DNA from: Deltaproteobacteria bacterium RBG_13_43_22 | GTDB lineage: Bacteria; Desulfobacterota; RBG-13-43-22 | NCBI GenBank assembly: GCA_001797675.1 | Contig: MGQB01000025.1 | Span: 31,464 to 95,463 of the forward strand | Length of the DNA stretch: 64,000 nucleotides | Reading direction: 5' to 3' | Made by a program: the position numbers and the translations under genes | Shown here: positions 8,842 through 17,097 of the stretch, piece by piece | Layout of the letters: every line of letters begins with the position of its first letter | Position numbering within the stretch: the first letter of the stretch is position 1 | Notes under the pieces: model-generated | Told to the model about the DNA's origin: nothing | Database searches by the model: none | What the model saw: only the letters and a program-made list of their open reading frames with translations

Positions 8842-10677
8842 ATGAAAGACAATCCTTTCCAATATCAAAATGTACGGTTTCTGCCCATCCTCCACAACCG
8901 CCTGGAGTTTGTCTTGGAGGTCCATCGGCAATGGGTTGAATTCCAGCCTGAGGCCGTGGCGGTAGAACTACCCCCGACCTTACAAGCCCCTATGTTAACC
9001 GCAGTTCAAAGACTCCCTTACCTCTCGGTGATCCTTTATCAGGAAAAATCAGGCCATCATATCTATCTTCCCATAGAGCCGGTGGATGGGATCGTCGAGG
9101 CCATACGTCTGGGAATGGAGAAAAGTCTCCCGGTATTTTTTATCGACCGGGATACCGAAGGTTATCCTCAGAGGTCCGATCCCATGCCCGATCCCTACTC
9201 CGTTACCCGAATCGGGTATCAGCCTTATTGCCTGGCCTATCTGAAAGAACGGGGACAGGAGGCCCCTGCTTCGGAGGATGTTCTGAGGGAAAGGACCATG
9301 GCCAGTCATGCCCTTAGATTAAACCATCAATACCAACGGGTTCTGCTGGTCTGCGGGCTGGCCCATTGGTCGGGCATTGTTCAGCAACTCGATAAAAACC
9401 CGGAATTGCCCCTGGGAAGACAGAAACGCTCCGGGGTCATTGTCGGTTACCTGAAGGAATCCTCCAGCCGGGAGATCCTTTCCGAATTTCCCTTTTTACA
9501 AGGGATATATGAAAAAGAAAGGGCCTCTTCCGGTCCTCTGAATTCCGCTCTTCTCCATTTAGACCGAACGGTCATTCAAAAAGAATTACTGATCCAGGCC
9601 GGAAAAGAGCACCTTAAAAATAGCCGAGAAAAAGTCGAAGCCCACCAAACGGCGATGCTTCGAAAATTTGCCCGTAACCTGGCCCTGCTTCAAGGCGGCT
9701 TATCTCCTGATTTTTATCAGTTGTTAATAGCCGCCAGGGGAATGGTCAACGATAATTTTGCCTATGAGGTTTGGGAACTCGGTTCCCGTTATCCTTTTCA
9801 GGAAACCGCTCCTCTATTGCCGGAGATCGAGGTAACGGCTGAAGATCTGCGACTTAACCAAAAGCAGATTCGTTTTTACCGCCGTTTTCGGACCTTCCGC
9901 CGCCGACTGGTGCCTGTACCTTTTAAAAAGCGGTCAACTCCGGCTGAAAAAGAAGAAAACAAAAAACATTGGACCGGCCGATATATCTGCTCCTTTCCAC
10001 CGGAAGACATCCGGGTGGAAGGACTAGGGGATTATGTCAAGAAAAAGGTCCGGGGCGTATTGTCCCAGGAACAGGTCCGGGTGATCCCTTTTTCAGCCTC
10101 CCTGTTGGATGGACTGGATATCCGGGAAACCTTGCGGCAGGTTACCGAACAAAAGTTTTATGTCCGGGAAGAAATTCAAGTCCGCGGCCGGGTTGGGTCG
10201 GTGGTCTTTGTTTTCCATGAAGATGAGCCGACGGAAGGAAAGCCGGAACAATTCCCCTGGAAATTGACCTGGCTGGGAGAACACAATCAGGAATCGGATA
10301 TGGCCTTTTATGCCACACCGGCAGGAGAGGATGTGGTCGGTCCGGGCATTTCCCGCTGTGAATACGGCGGTTTTGTTTTGAGTTATCCCCCGTACCGGAT
10401 GGTGGATATCTGGAAGGACCGTTTTTTTAATCCGGCCCGGTCCAAGGCCGAGAGATTGCTTTTGGCCGGGATCGATTACAGCGAGGAACGGCTGGTAGCC
10501 TATATTGCCGTGAAACCTCCCCGTTCCTATTGCCATACTTTTGCCCACAACCAAGGCCGGAAGATCATTTACCTGCCTCTGGGCCAATTCTCCCCCGTCC
10601 TTCTGACCCAGATCCGTTTTTTTCATGTCCTGGAAAGTCCTGAGCTCCGCAAGGGTGCTCACCACTATATTCGATAA
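8842..10677 (+). CDS. Protein of unknown function with possible TraB/TIKI-like N-terminal domain
   Basis: A 611-residue protein that I cannot assign. The first ~200 residues have a pattern reminiscent of TraB/TIKI/EreA-type proteins: a beta strand ending in His (FLPILH), then a helix and PEAVAVELPPTL, and later a strand VLLVCGLAHWSGI, like the G-x-H motif those families repeat. A charged helical middle (residues ~230-300) leads to an uncharacterised C-terminal half with several Trp and Cys residues. There is no signal peptide or membrane helix. No strong ribosome binding site precedes the ATG. The family assignment is tentative; the existence of the gene is not. Confidence 0.85.
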   Translation: MKDNPFQYQNVRFLPILHNRLEFVLEVHRQWVEFQPEAVAVELPPTLQAPMLTAVQRLPYLSVILYQEKSGHHIYLPIEPVDGIVEAIRLGMEKSLPVFFIDRDTEGYPQRSDPMPDPYSVTRIGYQPYCLAYLKERGQEAPASEDVLRERTMASHALRLNHQYQRVLLVCGLAHWSGIVQQLDKNPELPLGRQKRSGVIVGYLKESSSREILSEFPFLQGIYEKERASSGPLNSALLHLDRTVIQKELLIQAGKEHLKNSREKVEAHQTAMLRKFARNLALLQGGLSPDFYQLLIAARGMVNDNFAYEVWELGSRYPFQETAPLLPEIEVTAEDLRLNQKQIRFYRRFRTFRRRLVPVPFKKRSTPAEKEENKKHWTGRYICSFPPEDIRVEGLGDYVKKKVRGVLSQEQVRVIPFSASLLDGLDIRETLRQVTEQKFYVREEIQVRGRVGSVVFVFHEDEPTEGKPEQFPWKLTWLGEHNQESDMAFYATPAGEDVVGPGISRCEYGGFVLSYPPYRMVDIWKDRFFNPARSKAERLLLAGIDYSEERLVAYIAVKPPRSYCHTFAHNQGRKIIYLPLGQFSPVLLTQIRFFHVLESPELRKGAHHYIR

Positions 10678-10711
10678 AAATTTCGGGGTCATCCAAAAGA
10701 TCAAGCAATTC

Positions 10712-10740
10712 TTGACAAGCCTTTTCACAAACAATAGAAT
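10712..10740 (+). promoter_or_regulatory. Sigma-70-type promoter upstream of the yqgE/algH gene
   Basis: TTGACA (10712-10717), a 17-base spacer and TAGAAT (10735-10740), about 125 bases before the ATG at 10865. The match to the consensus is nearly perfect. It explains why an upstream in-frame start at 10625, which would overlap the previous gene, is unlikely. Confidence 0.6.
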
Positions 10741-10864
10741 ATTAATCAGTAAGGTTCGCTCGCTAATCCCGCTGAAGACAGGACCTGCCGCCAATCCGGT
10801 CCCGCTGCCGGCAGGACGGGGATCGCCTTCGTTGTCCAGGTTCAATACTCCTACCGGAGGTTCT

Positions 10865-11440
10865 ATGAGTTGGAAAAAGGAGACCGGAATTTCACTTAAA
10901 GGCCAGTTCCTTATTGCCATGCCCAGTCTGCTGGACCCGAACTTTTTCCAGACGGTAACCTGCGTCTGCGAACATACCCTGGAAGGGGCCTTAGGGCTGG
11001 TGATTAACCGGGTATTGCCGGAATTAACCGGCACGATGATCTTTCAGGAGCTGGGACTGGATCCTGTTCCCAAGCTGAATACCATTCCTGTATATTTAGG
11101 AGGACCGGTCCACAAGGGACAGATTTTCGTGCTCCACGGTCCCCCCTTTGAATGGGAGGGCCTTCATCTTATAACACCTTCCCTGGCTCTGAGTAACTCC
11201 AAAGATATTCTGGACGCTTTGGCTCGGGGGAAAGGGCCCGGTTCGTATATCATCGCCCTGGGTTGCGCCGGCTGGGGGCCCGGACAATTGGAATCGGAAA
11301 TCATGAATAATGCCTGGCTGACCAGCCCGGTAAACGAGGTCGTACTTTTTGAAACCCAGGCGGAAAATCGTTGGGAACAATCTGCTAAACTTCTTGGCAT
11401 TGACATCAGTCTGCTTGGTGACACCGTCGGCCATGCTTAA
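10865..11440 (+). CDS. YqgE/AlgH family protein (UPF0301)
   Basis: A 191-residue protein of the YqgE/AlgH family: LKGQFLIAMPSLLDPNFFQT near the N-terminus, EGALGLVINR, and the G-G-P-V motif (YLGGPV). The fold is known; the biochemical function is not, although algH was named for an effect on alginate production in Pseudomonas. GGAGG at 10856-10860 and the promoter at 10712-10740 fix the start at 10865 rather than at 10625, which lies inside the previous gene. Confidence 0.9.
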   Translation: MSWKKETGISLKGQFLIAMPSLLDPNFFQTVTCVCEHTLEGALGLVINRVLPELTGTMIFQELGLDPVPKLNTIPVYLGGPVHKGQIFVLHGPPFEWEGLHLITPSLALSNSKDILDALARGKGPGSYIIALGCAGWGPGQLESEIMNNAWLTSPVNEVVLFETQAENRWEQSAKLLGIDISLLGDTVGHA

Positions 11441-11606
11441 AGAAAAGTGACGGGTGACGAGAAAAGCAAACAAATAATTCTTAGTATTTCTTAGTTACGA
11501 GTTACGGGTTGCGGGTTATGAACTTGCTTCCCTTTCAGTCCCAATTCGCTATAGTGATCCAATTGATAATAAATTCTTAACATCCAACTTTTATTAAGAG
11601 AGATAA

Positions 11607-12110
11607 ATGGCCGAGATCAAAAGTACTCTTGATCTGATCATGGAAAAGACCAAAGGCTTGACCTTGAGTCCGAAAGAAAAAGAGGAAATTCGCCGCGAAG
11701 AGTGGTTGAAAAAAGCCAGAGGCTTGATTCAAAAATTCCTGGACGACCGGACAGATCTAGGGAAGGTCCAGGATGAACTTTTCGATCGAGAAAAGCCATT
11801 GGAGTGGAAAAACCTCTTAAAAAGAGAATTAATCAACGGTCTCGATCCGGAAGGAGACAACGAAAAACGATTTCAGTTGCTCGGCGAATTCCTGCAAATT
11901 CCCCTTGAGAATTTTTTGAAAATTTTAGAGGCATTCAACCAACGCATCAATCAAGAAAAGGTCAGACAGACGGATCATCTGATAAAACAATTGACTGGAA
12001 AAGGGGTTTCCGGGGCGGCCGTTATTCCCAACTTGGAACGTGATCCCTCCTGGAAGCGTTATTATGATCAGGAAAAACAAGCCTGTAAAGAAAAGCTGGT
12101 TGGTCTTTAA
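11607..12110 (+). CDS. Hypothetical helical protein
   Basis: A 167-residue, highly charged, predicted all-helical protein with no motif I recognise. It begins with MAEIKSTLDLIMEKTKGLTL, and stretches such as LSPKEKEEIRREEWLKKAR suggest an amphipathic helix or short coiled coil. There is no signal peptide or Cys. AGAGAG precedes the ATG. It stands alone between the YqgE gene and a family-A-like repeat. It looks like a conserved lineage protein rather than a spurious frame because the reading frame is long and its codon use matches the neighbours. Confidence 0.6.
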   Translation: MAEIKSTLDLIMEKTKGLTLSPKEKEEIRREEWLKKARGLIQKFLDDRTDLGKVQDELFDREKPLEWKNLLKRELINGLDPEGDNEKRFQLLGEFLQIPLENFLKILEAFNQRINQEKVRQTDHLIKQLTGKGVSGAAVIPNLERDPSWKRYYDQEKQACKEKLVGL

Positions 12111-12138
12111 TGGGGGCGGTTTGTTAAATCAAAATCGG

Positions 12139-12285
12139 GATGGCTTTGTAAAAAGTCCCAAATGCGAGGCGCGCAAATCCTGAGGAATGAGGCGTACATA
12201 GAAGTACGCCGCAATAAGCCTGCCCCGGTGTAAACCGGGGAAGGGTCCAGCGCAACAAAGCAGATGGATTTTTTACCAAGCCATC
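12139..12285. repeat. Interspersed palindromic element, family A-like (variant)
   Basis: A 147-bp element with outer arms 12139-12158 and 12266-12285 (GATGGCTTTGTAAAAAGTCC against its near-perfect complement), an inner GAGGAATGAGGCGTAC/GTACGCCGC palindrome and a CCCCGG..CCGGGG stem. Its size and nested layout match the family-A elements although the sequence differs. Its right edge supplies the TGA stop of the adjacent hydrolase gene. Confidence 0.7.
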
Positions 12286-12937
12286 AAAGATAATCAAACC
12301 AGGTGCTTTCTATCATTCGAAAATTAGCCTCCACGGCCTTTTTCCCCTTGATCACCTCTCCGTGCCCGCTGAGTAAATATTCAATATCCAAAACGGCGAT
12401 TTGCAGGATGCTCTCTTTTAAGAGACCCCCGTTTCCTCCCGGCAGATCAGTCCGTCCTATTCCCTGGCTGAAAATCAAATCCCCGGTAAATAAGGCCTTA
12501 TATTCAGGCCAGTAGAGGCAGATGGAACCCGGTGAGTGCCCGGGAGTTATAATAACCTGAAAACTCAGGTCTCCTATGATCAGTTTCCCGTCCTGCAGAA
12601 AGAAGTCAGGTTCAATGCCCTTCCCTGCATCCAGACCATACCGGTTAAGCCATTGTTTGGCAAACACAAACTCGGCCAGGCTCATAGTCAATAGGGTGGG
12701 TTTTCTGAACAACGCTGCCGCCTCCAGATGATCCGGATGAGCATGGGTGATGATGATCAGGTCTATCTGTTCGGGTGTGAGGTTCAAGTCCTGAAGCCCG
12801 GAGCGGACATAGTCGAAAAGATGAACATGCCCCGGATCAATCAAAATCGTTTTGGACCCCTTGATCAGATAGGTGTTGCAATTATTCGTTTGGGGGTTGC
12901 GCCAAATAAAGGCATGGAGGTTATCGGCAATTTTCAT
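12284..12937 (-). CDS. Metallo-beta-lactamase-fold hydrolase (glyoxalase II-like)
   Basis: A 217-residue MBL-fold protein. The metal-binding motif is HAHPDHLEAA (H-x-H-x-D-H), with further ligand His in TPGHSPGS and the Asp in FTGDLIF, and a final His in LSGHGEV. Glyoxalase II-like thiolesterases hydrolyse S-acyl glutathione or related thioesters; other members are lactonases, so the substrate is open. It is the last gene of the minus-strand dTDP-sugar operon, 13 bases after the preceding gene. Confidence 0.85.
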   Translation of the reverse strand: MKIADNLHAFIWRNPQTNNCNTYLIKGSKTILIDPGHVHLFDYVRSGLQDLNLTPEQIDLIIITHAHPDHLEAAALFRKPTLLTMSLAEFVFAKQWLNRYGLDAGKGIEPDFFLQDGKLIIGDLSFQVIITPGHSPGSICLYWPEYKALFTGDLIFSQGIGRTDLPGGNGGLLKESILQIAVLDIEYLLSGHGEVIKGKKAVEANFRMIESTWFDYL

Positions 12938-12950
12938 CAGGACCTCTTCA

Positions 12951-13736
12951 TTAAAACAGTTCCATCTGATCCTGGGATGGTTTCTTCTTTCTTTTTTTCT
13001 TGGGAGGCAGGGGAGGGGAAGGAGAAAGGTCTGAAATCACGGGTTCCGGTCGGCTGGGTTCAATGGGCCCGGGGGCAGGGGGTTCCGGATAAGCCGGCCC
13101 TGAAGTTTCTGACAGGACCATTTTGGGTTTTGGCCGTTCCCCCGACAGAAAATCCATGGAAATCTTTTCGTCTTTTTCTTTCCGGAAAAAGGAGCCAAGG
13201 GTTTCGGCCCGACGTCTGATTTTTTCCAGACGGGAAGAAGAGGTCAGGATTATCCCCGGTTCGAGGGCTTTAAGAACTTTTTCGGAAGAAAAAAAATCCT
13301 CTTTAAATAATTGGAACAAATCCGGCCAGAACCGAAGATGGTCCAAGGGATATAATAATTCTATTTTCCGGTTGGTTCCGGTCCCATGCTCGACTTGAAA
13401 GAGTTTCCCCTGGCTTTCCAACCTCAGGGGTGATTTTATGGCTGATGATTTTTCTTCCTTGGAAAGCCGGATATAAAGGGGTTGGAACAAATAGCATTTT
13501 AGAAGCTCAACCCCCAAATCGGTCTGCTCCGCCAAGGGCAGTAAGGCCCACCTTTCTTTCACCGGTTTCTCTCCGGCGATCAGAAAAAATTCCAACCACA
13601 GGGCTAAATATAGAGGGGAAGAAAAGGATGGATCGAAAAGAGTCCCATTGCTTAAAGAAGACAGGCTTGAAACCGGATCAGAAAAAAGGTCGATAAACTC
13701 CTTTAACGACTGTGCCTGAGAAGGGTCTTCGTTCAT
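12951..13736 (-). CDS. Hypothetical protein with C-terminal proline/lysine tail
   Basis: A 261-residue protein I do not recognise. Residues 1-170 are predicted helical and hydrophobic-amphipathic, with no signal peptide. Residues ~200-245 form a proline-rich linker (PEPPAPGPIEPSRPEP and SPSPPLPP), followed by a basic patch KKKRKKK and the extreme C-terminus QDQMELF, which resembles a beta-clamp-binding peptide (Q-x-x-L/M-x-L-F). Its ATG overlaps the rfbD stop by ATGA, so it is translationally coupled to the sugar operon. The role is unknown. Confidence 0.7.
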   Translation of the reverse strand: MNEDPSQAQSLKEFIDLFSDPVSSLSSLSNGTLFDPSFSSPLYLALWLEFFLIAGEKPVKERWALLPLAEQTDLGVELLKCYLFQPLYIRLSKEEKSSAIKSPLRLESQGKLFQVEHGTGTNRKIELLYPLDHLRFWPDLFQLFKEDFFSSEKVLKALEPGIILTSSSRLEKIRRRAETLGSFFRKEKDEKISMDFLSGERPKPKMVLSETSGPAYPEPPAPGPIEPSRPEPVISDLSPSPPLPPKKKRKKKPSQDQMELF

Positions 13737-14569
13737 TTCAGAAATTGCTCCAGGGCCTCCTGATAATGGAGGGGAGAATAACCTGTGGCCAGGGTCAGAT
13801 AGCGTGTGTCCAGGACCGAATAGGCCGGCCTGGATGCCGGGCGGTCAAGGTTCTGATAACTGATGGGAAGGATTTCTTGATTCAATCCCTTGATTTTTAA
13901 TATGGCTTTGCAGAAATCAAACCAGCTGATCCCCCCATTGGTCTGATCCGTCAGATGATAAACCCCGAAATTTTCCGATCCAAGGACCTGCAAAATGCCT
14001 CGTGAGAGATTGACGCTCCAGGTCGGGGACATAATCTGATCACAGACTATCGTTAGCGGTTCGTCTTGTTCGGCCTTTTTAATGATCGACTGTACGAAAT
14101 TGTTGCCGTGTTTTCCATACAGGGAACTGGTCCGGATGATATAATATCGGTTCAGCAATTGTCCTATGAAAAATTCCCCTGCTTGTTTGGAGGCCCCATA
14201 GACATTAATCGGATTGGGGATGTCCCAGGGCTGGTAGGGGCGGCTGATCCGGCCGTCAAAAACATAATCCGTGCTTATATGACAAAGGATCACCCCGAAT
14301 TTATGACAAGCCAGGGCCAGATAGTGAACCCCCAGAGCATTGGCCCGAAAGGCCCCTTCCCAATCATTTTCCGCCTGATCCACCGCCGTATAACCGGCAC
14401 AGTTGATCACCACTTCCGCTTGACTGGCTTCTATGATTTTGAAGACTTCGGCCTTCCGGGTGATATCGAGGTCATCAATGGAAAGGGGGACCACTTGATG
14501 ATCCGCTTGCAGGATGGGGACCAGATCTTTGGACAGCAAACCGGGATAGCCGGTGACCAGGATCTTCAT
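13733..14569 (-). CDS. rfbD: dTDP-4-dehydrorhamnose reductase
   Basis: A 278-residue SDR-family protein that reduces dTDP-4-keto-L-rhamnose with NAD(P)H in the last step of dTDP-rhamnose synthesis. N-terminal ILVTGYPGLLSKDL is a slightly unusual dinucleotide-binding loop (GxxGxLG in typical RmlD). The STDYVFDG motif and the Y-x3-K catalytic pair (YGASKQAGE) are intact. The start at 14569 is chosen because it overlaps the rfbB stop as ATGA and matches the family N-terminus; an upstream in-frame start at 14650 would lie inside rfbB. Confidence 0.9.
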   Translation of the reverse strand: MKILVTGYPGLLSKDLVPILQADHQVVPLSIDDLDITRKAEVFKIIEASQAEVVINCAGYTAVDQAENDWEGAFRANALGVHYLALACHKFGVILCHISTDYVFDGRISRPYQPWDIPNPINVYGASKQAGEFFIGQLLNRYYIIRTSSLYGKHGNNFVQSIIKKAEQDEPLTIVCDQIMSPTWSVNLSRGILQVLGSENFGVYHLTDQTNGGISWFDFCKAILKIKGLNQEILPISYQNLDRPASRPAYSVLDTRYLTLATGYSPLHYQEALEQFLK

Positions 14570-15603
14570 GACTTGCTCCAGAAACCCTTGCTTTCCTGAT
14601 GCAGCCGTTCTTTGATGGGCTTCCACCACCCGACATGATCCTGATACCATTGGACGGTTCGGAAGAGGCCTTCCGAAAAAGGAACCCCAGGGTGCCAGCC
14701 GGTCTCTTTTTTGATCTTGTTATTACTCAAAGCATAACGTAAATCATGACCGGGGCGGTCGGTGACGAATTGAAGGTGTTCCTCTCCTTTCTTCAAAAAA
14801 GACAGGCATTGGCGGGCTACATCGATATTCGGCCTTTCGGATTCTCCGCCAATGTTATAGGCCTCACCGATCTTCCCTTTGGTCAGGACCTGATCAATTG
14901 CCTGACAGGCATCTTCCACAAAAAGCCAGTCGCGGACATTTTCTCCGCGTCCATAGACCGGGATGGGTTTGCTTTCCAAAAGATTGGTGATCATCAAGGG
15001 AATAAATTTTTCAGGGAATTGATAGGGACCGTAATTGTTGGAGGGGCGGACAATCAGGGTCGGAAAGCCGTAGGTTTCAAAATAGGCCCGAACCAACAGA
15101 TCGGCCCCGGCTTTGCTGGCCGAATAAGGGGAGTTGGGTTGAAAAGCCGTCTCTTCGGTGAAAATCCCTTCCATCCCGAGGGACCCATAGACTTCATCGG
15201 TGGAGATGTGGAGGAAACGGAATTTCGAATCTTCGGCCAGGGTATCGTGCCAATATCGTTTAAAGACCTCTAATAACGTATGGGTACCCAGCACATTGGT
15301 CTGGATAAACTCCTTGGATCCCAGGATGGATCGGTCCACATGGGATTCGGCGGCAAAATGGACTAACGCCTGGATGGGATAATGTTGACATAGCCGAAAG
15401 AGCAATGCCTCGTCCAATATATCACCCTGGATAAATCGGTAACGGGGATCGGAAGAAAGATCCAAGAGGTTTTGGGGGTTGGCCGAATAGGTCAGTTTGT
15501 CCAGGTTGATCAATTGACAGGAGGGGTGGGCCTTTAAAAAATATCGGATAAAATTGGAGCCGATAAATCCCATCCCGCCGGTGATGAGGATTGTTTCACT
15601 CAT
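14566..15603 (-). CDS. rfbB: dTDP-glucose 4,6-dehydratase
   Basis: A 345-residue extended SDR that converts dTDP-glucose to dTDP-4-keto-6-deoxyglucose. Seen: TGGMGFIGSNFIRY cofactor loop, HFAAESHVDRSI, the STDEVYG catalytic triad region, YSASKAGADLLVRAY (Tyr-Lys pair) and RPSNNYGPYQFPEKFIPL, all diagnostic of RmlB. The ATGA overlap with rfbD indicates translational coupling. rfbA lies 208 bases upstream on the same strand. Confidence 0.95.
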   Translation of the reverse strand: MSETILITGGMGFIGSNFIRYFLKAHPSCQLINLDKLTYSANPQNLLDLSSDPRYRFIQGDILDEALLFRLCQHYPIQALVHFAAESHVDRSILGSKEFIQTNVLGTHTLLEVFKRYWHDTLAEDSKFRFLHISTDEVYGSLGMEGIFTEETAFQPNSPYSASKAGADLLVRAYFETYGFPTLIVRPSNNYGPYQFPEKFIPLMITNLLESKPIPVYGRGENVRDWLFVEDACQAIDQVLTKGKIGEAYNIGGESERPNIDVARQCLSFLKKGEEHLQFVTDRPGHDLRYALSNNKIKKETGWHPGVPFSEGLFRTVQWYQDHVGWWKPIKERLHQESKGFWSKS

Positions 15604-15811
15604 AGTCTTGAGCCTCTATATATCCTAATCTAACTATGTTTATTTTATTGCGGATACGGGAATCCAGAATCCTGGAGGCAGAAGTCAGAATCAAAAAAAT
15701 TAAAAATAATTTTCAAAATTTATTGGTCGGGCACCAAGCCTAGTTATTTAACGGTTGATTGTCTCTTGGATCTTTCCCTCATTTTTTATTCGGGCTCTTG
15801 AATTCTGAAAT

Positions 15812-16879
15812 TTACACTTCCACCACCGCATTGTCCCCGATCATCAAGCGAAGGGCCTTGGAATGATTTTCCCCCTGAATGACCTGGGCCTCCCGGCCGA
15901 TCAGACTATCTTCAAGGCGGGCGATATTTTCCACCAGGCAATGGCTCATCAATACCGAATGTTCGATCACCGAATGGATCACCCGGCTGTAGGGGCCGAT
16001 GGTGGTGTAAGGACCGATAAAGGAATGGATGATCTGAGACCCTTCCCCGATCACTACCGGCCCTCGAATAATACTGCCGATCACTTTGGTTTTTTTGGCC
16101 AGTCGGACCCGGCCGATGATCTGACTCTGGGAATCGCATTGCCCGCAGATATCCCGTTTGATGTAATCATCCAATACGGTGGTGTTGGCGGCCAGGAAGT
16201 CATCTTTCTTCCCGGTATCCAACCACCATCCTTCCAGGATATGACCTTTAACCAGTCCTTTCATATTCATGAGTTCCTGGATGGCATCGGTGATCTCCAA
16301 CTCTCCCCGGGCCGATGGTTTTATACGGGCAATGGCCTGGTGGATCTTGGGGGAAAAGAAATAGACCCCCACCAGGGCCAGATTGGAAGGAGGTTTTTCG
16401 GGTTTTTCGATCAGGCGGGTGATATGTCCCTTCTTGTTCAAGACCGCCACCCCAAAGGCCTTGGGATTCTCCACCTCTTTTAAAAACAAAAAGGCATCCA
16501 GTTTTTCTTCCAAAAATCGTTCCCGGTAGCCCTTGATCCCTTCGGCCAGAAGGTTGTCTCCCAGATACATGACAAAAGGAGAAGACCCTAAAAAAGGCTG
16601 AGCGGTTTTAACAGCGTGGGCCAGGCCGAGGGGTTTATCCTGAAGTATATATTGGATCTTAAGTCCCCAGCGCCCCCCATTTTTTAAAAACCTTTTGACA
16701 TCTTCCTGGGTCTCTGGAGCGACCACCACCCCGACCTCTTTGATGCCGGCCTCCATAAGGTGCTGAAAAACATAACCCAGAATAGGTTCATTGGCCACGG
16801 GGACCAATTGCTTGGCCATCGTGTGAGTGATCGGCCGCAACCGGGTACCTTTCCCTCCGGACAGTACCAGAGCCTTCAT
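15812..16879 (-). CDS. rfbA: Glucose-1-phosphate thymidylyltransferase (long form)
   Basis: A 355-residue nucleotidyltransferase: N-terminal LSGGKGTRLRPIT signature, catalytic-site segments YLGDNLLAEG and a KPEKPPSNLALVGVYFF region, then a C-terminal left-handed beta-helix (VIGSIIRGPVVIGEGSQI and repeats). This two-domain 'long' form, common in archaea and some bacteria, differs from the ~290-residue enteric RfbA. It forms dTDP-glucose from glucose-1-phosphate and dTTP. It heads the minus-strand operon rfbA-rfbB-rfbD; rfbC, the epimerase, is not in the window. Confidence 0.85.
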   Translation of the reverse strand: MKALVLSGGKGTRLRPITHTMAKQLVPVANEPILGYVFQHLMEAGIKEVGVVVAPETQEDVKRFLKNGGRWGLKIQYILQDKPLGLAHAVKTAQPFLGSSPFVMYLGDNLLAEGIKGYRERFLEEKLDAFLFLKEVENPKAFGVAVLNKKGHITRLIEKPEKPPSNLALVGVYFFSPKIHQAIARIKPSARGELEITDAIQELMNMKGLVKGHILEGWWLDTGKKDDFLAANTTVLDDYIKRDICGQCDSQSQIIGRVRLAKKTKVIGSIIRGPVVIGEGSQIIHSFIGPYTTIGPYSRVIHSVIEHSVLMSHCLVENIARLEDSLIGREAQVIQGENHSKALRLMIGDNAVVEV

Positions 16880-17097
16880 CGGTTATCTTCCTTCTTTAAT
16901 TATTTTTGTTGGTTATAACGGGATTGATCTGCAAAGTCAAGTCTTTTGGCCGGGTTGCCTCCTCCCCTTTAAAACATCTCTCAGTTTTAACTGGGAAAAT
17001 GTTTGATTAGTTAAGAAGGGGATTATTATGGTTTCCCTTGCCTTCCTAAATATTTTTTGTTAAAGAGCTTTACTTATTAAAGAAAGGGAACTCCTGC

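Noticed and set aside
10093..11034. 313-codon open frame on the minus strand
   Set aside because: It lies antisense to the 611-residue gene and the YqgE gene, which have recognised or coherent products, and it shows no motif of its own.
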